Assembly (NCBI GenBank): GCA_024867545.1
Contig: JANFNE010000055.1
Coordinates: 62,001 to 126,000 of the forward strand
Origin: Phytopythium helicoides
Taxonomy: Eukaryota > Oomycota > Peronosporomycetes > Pythiales > Pythiaceae
Direction: 5' to 3'
Length of the DNA stretch: 64,000 nucleotides
Shown here: positions 63,627 through 64,000 of the stretch, in pieces
Position numbering within the stretch: position 1 is the stretch's first letter
Layout: each line of letters begins with the position of its first letter
Notes under the pieces: model-generated
Databases searched by the model: none
What the model was told of the DNA's origin: nothing
What the model saw: the letters and a program-made list of their open reading frames with translations, nothing else
Made by a program: the position numbers and the translations under genes

Positions 63627-64000
63627 TCACGAGTCAGCCGGCCGGCTGCGGGTCCGCGACAGCGACAGCCGCGCAAAGCACGCCGTGGGCGGCGCGCCGC
63701 CGCCCGTGGCCGCGTGCGGCCGCAGGGCCGCGCACTTCTTGGCCAGGCTGAGGGCCGCCTGCTTGAGCGGGCAGCCGGCGTCCATGGCCTTCTGTCTGCA
63801 GAGCGCGGGCGGGCACGGCGGCGGCGGGCCGAGTTCAAAGTCCGGCCCAAAGCAGCAGTCCTGCGGCTCCTGCAGCGCGTCCAACAGCGGGTCCTGCAGC
63901 TGCTGCTCGTGCTCCTCGAGGGCCTTCTGCTTGGCTGCTGCTCGCTTGAATAACTTAAGGCTCTGGTCGTCCCACACGGGCGAGCACGCCGCGCCGTCCA
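63627..64000 (-). CDS. C-terminal part of an unidentified Cys/Pro-containing protein, runs off the right edge
   Basis: The minus-strand frame is open from the window edge to the stop at 63627-63629, about 124 codons. It reads through VWDDQSLKLFKRAAAKQKAL, an acidic/Gln helix (EEHEQQLQDPLLDAL), a CC pair followed by a Pro-rich stretch with spaced Cys (PPPPCPPALC, AGCPLKQAALSLAKKC), and a basic Ser/Arg tail. No family is recognised. The true start lies beyond base 64000. Confidence 0.5.
   Translation of the reverse strand, partial: DGAACSPVWDDQSLKLFKRAAAKQKALEEHEQQLQDPLLDALQEPQDCCFGPDFELGPPPPCPPALCRQKAMDAGCPLKQAALSLAKKCAALRPHAATGGGAPPTACFARLSLSRTRSRPADS

Noticed and set aside
1..64000. tRNA, rRNA and CRISPR arrays
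   Set aside because: Scanning for T-loop-like GGTTCGAATCC patterns and regularly spaced repeats by eye gave none.

Overview
The window reads as nuclear DNA of an oomycete, most likely Phytophthora or another member of the Peronosporales. The signs are compact, GC-rich, intron-poor genes, oomycete-type initiator (Inr/FPR) core promoters a few tens of bases before start codons, a large run of BT1/FBT-family (folate-biopterin type) transporters, a protein-only RNase P and a Fanzor-type nuclease. This attribution is an inference from gene content; no species marker is present.

Layout. 0-10.5 kb holds a broken gene end (left edge, + strand), a secreted Thr/Ala-rich protein (1.7-3.4 kb), a BioD-like/DRTGG P-loop protein with one intron (3.7-5.2 kb), an HAD hydrolase (5.4-6.2 kb), a convergent PH-domain protein (6.2-7.0 kb) and a mitochondrial-type protein-only RNase P (8.7-10.5 kb). 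10.9-17.1 kb is one large Sec7-domain ARF exchange factor of the BIG class. 17.4-55.7 kb is a head-to-tail array of fifteen BT1/FBT transporters, all on the minus strand and separated by 0.2-1.6 kb. 57.6-59.7 kb holds RPA2 and a convergent mitochondrial carrier. 60.1-62.0 kb holds a full-length Fanzor (eukaryotic TnpB/OMEGA homologue) followed by two perfect hairpins that could be part of its guide RNA. The right edge has decayed coding-like sequence and the C-terminal part of an unidentified gene.

How it fits together. The array dominates. Copies 1-7 form one sequence group and 9-13 plus 15 another, with 8 and 14 intermediate; neighbours are most alike (1/2, 3/4, 5/6, 12/13), and a near-identical tract shared by 11, 12 and 13 suggests gene conversion. 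Twelve copies keep a recognisable Inr/FPR promoter 23-66 bases before their ATG, so each appears to be its own transcription unit. The surrounding single-copy genes are housekeeping and are not functionally tied to the array.

Quality caveat. Many reading frames, including those of conserved genes expected to be essential (ARF-GEF, RNase P), are interrupted by isolated one-base indels. The indels are concentrated in the first 25 kb, and correcting for each one restores a length divisible by three. Assembly error is the simplest explanation for most, but real decay of some transporter copies (especially 2 and 11) cannot be excluded.
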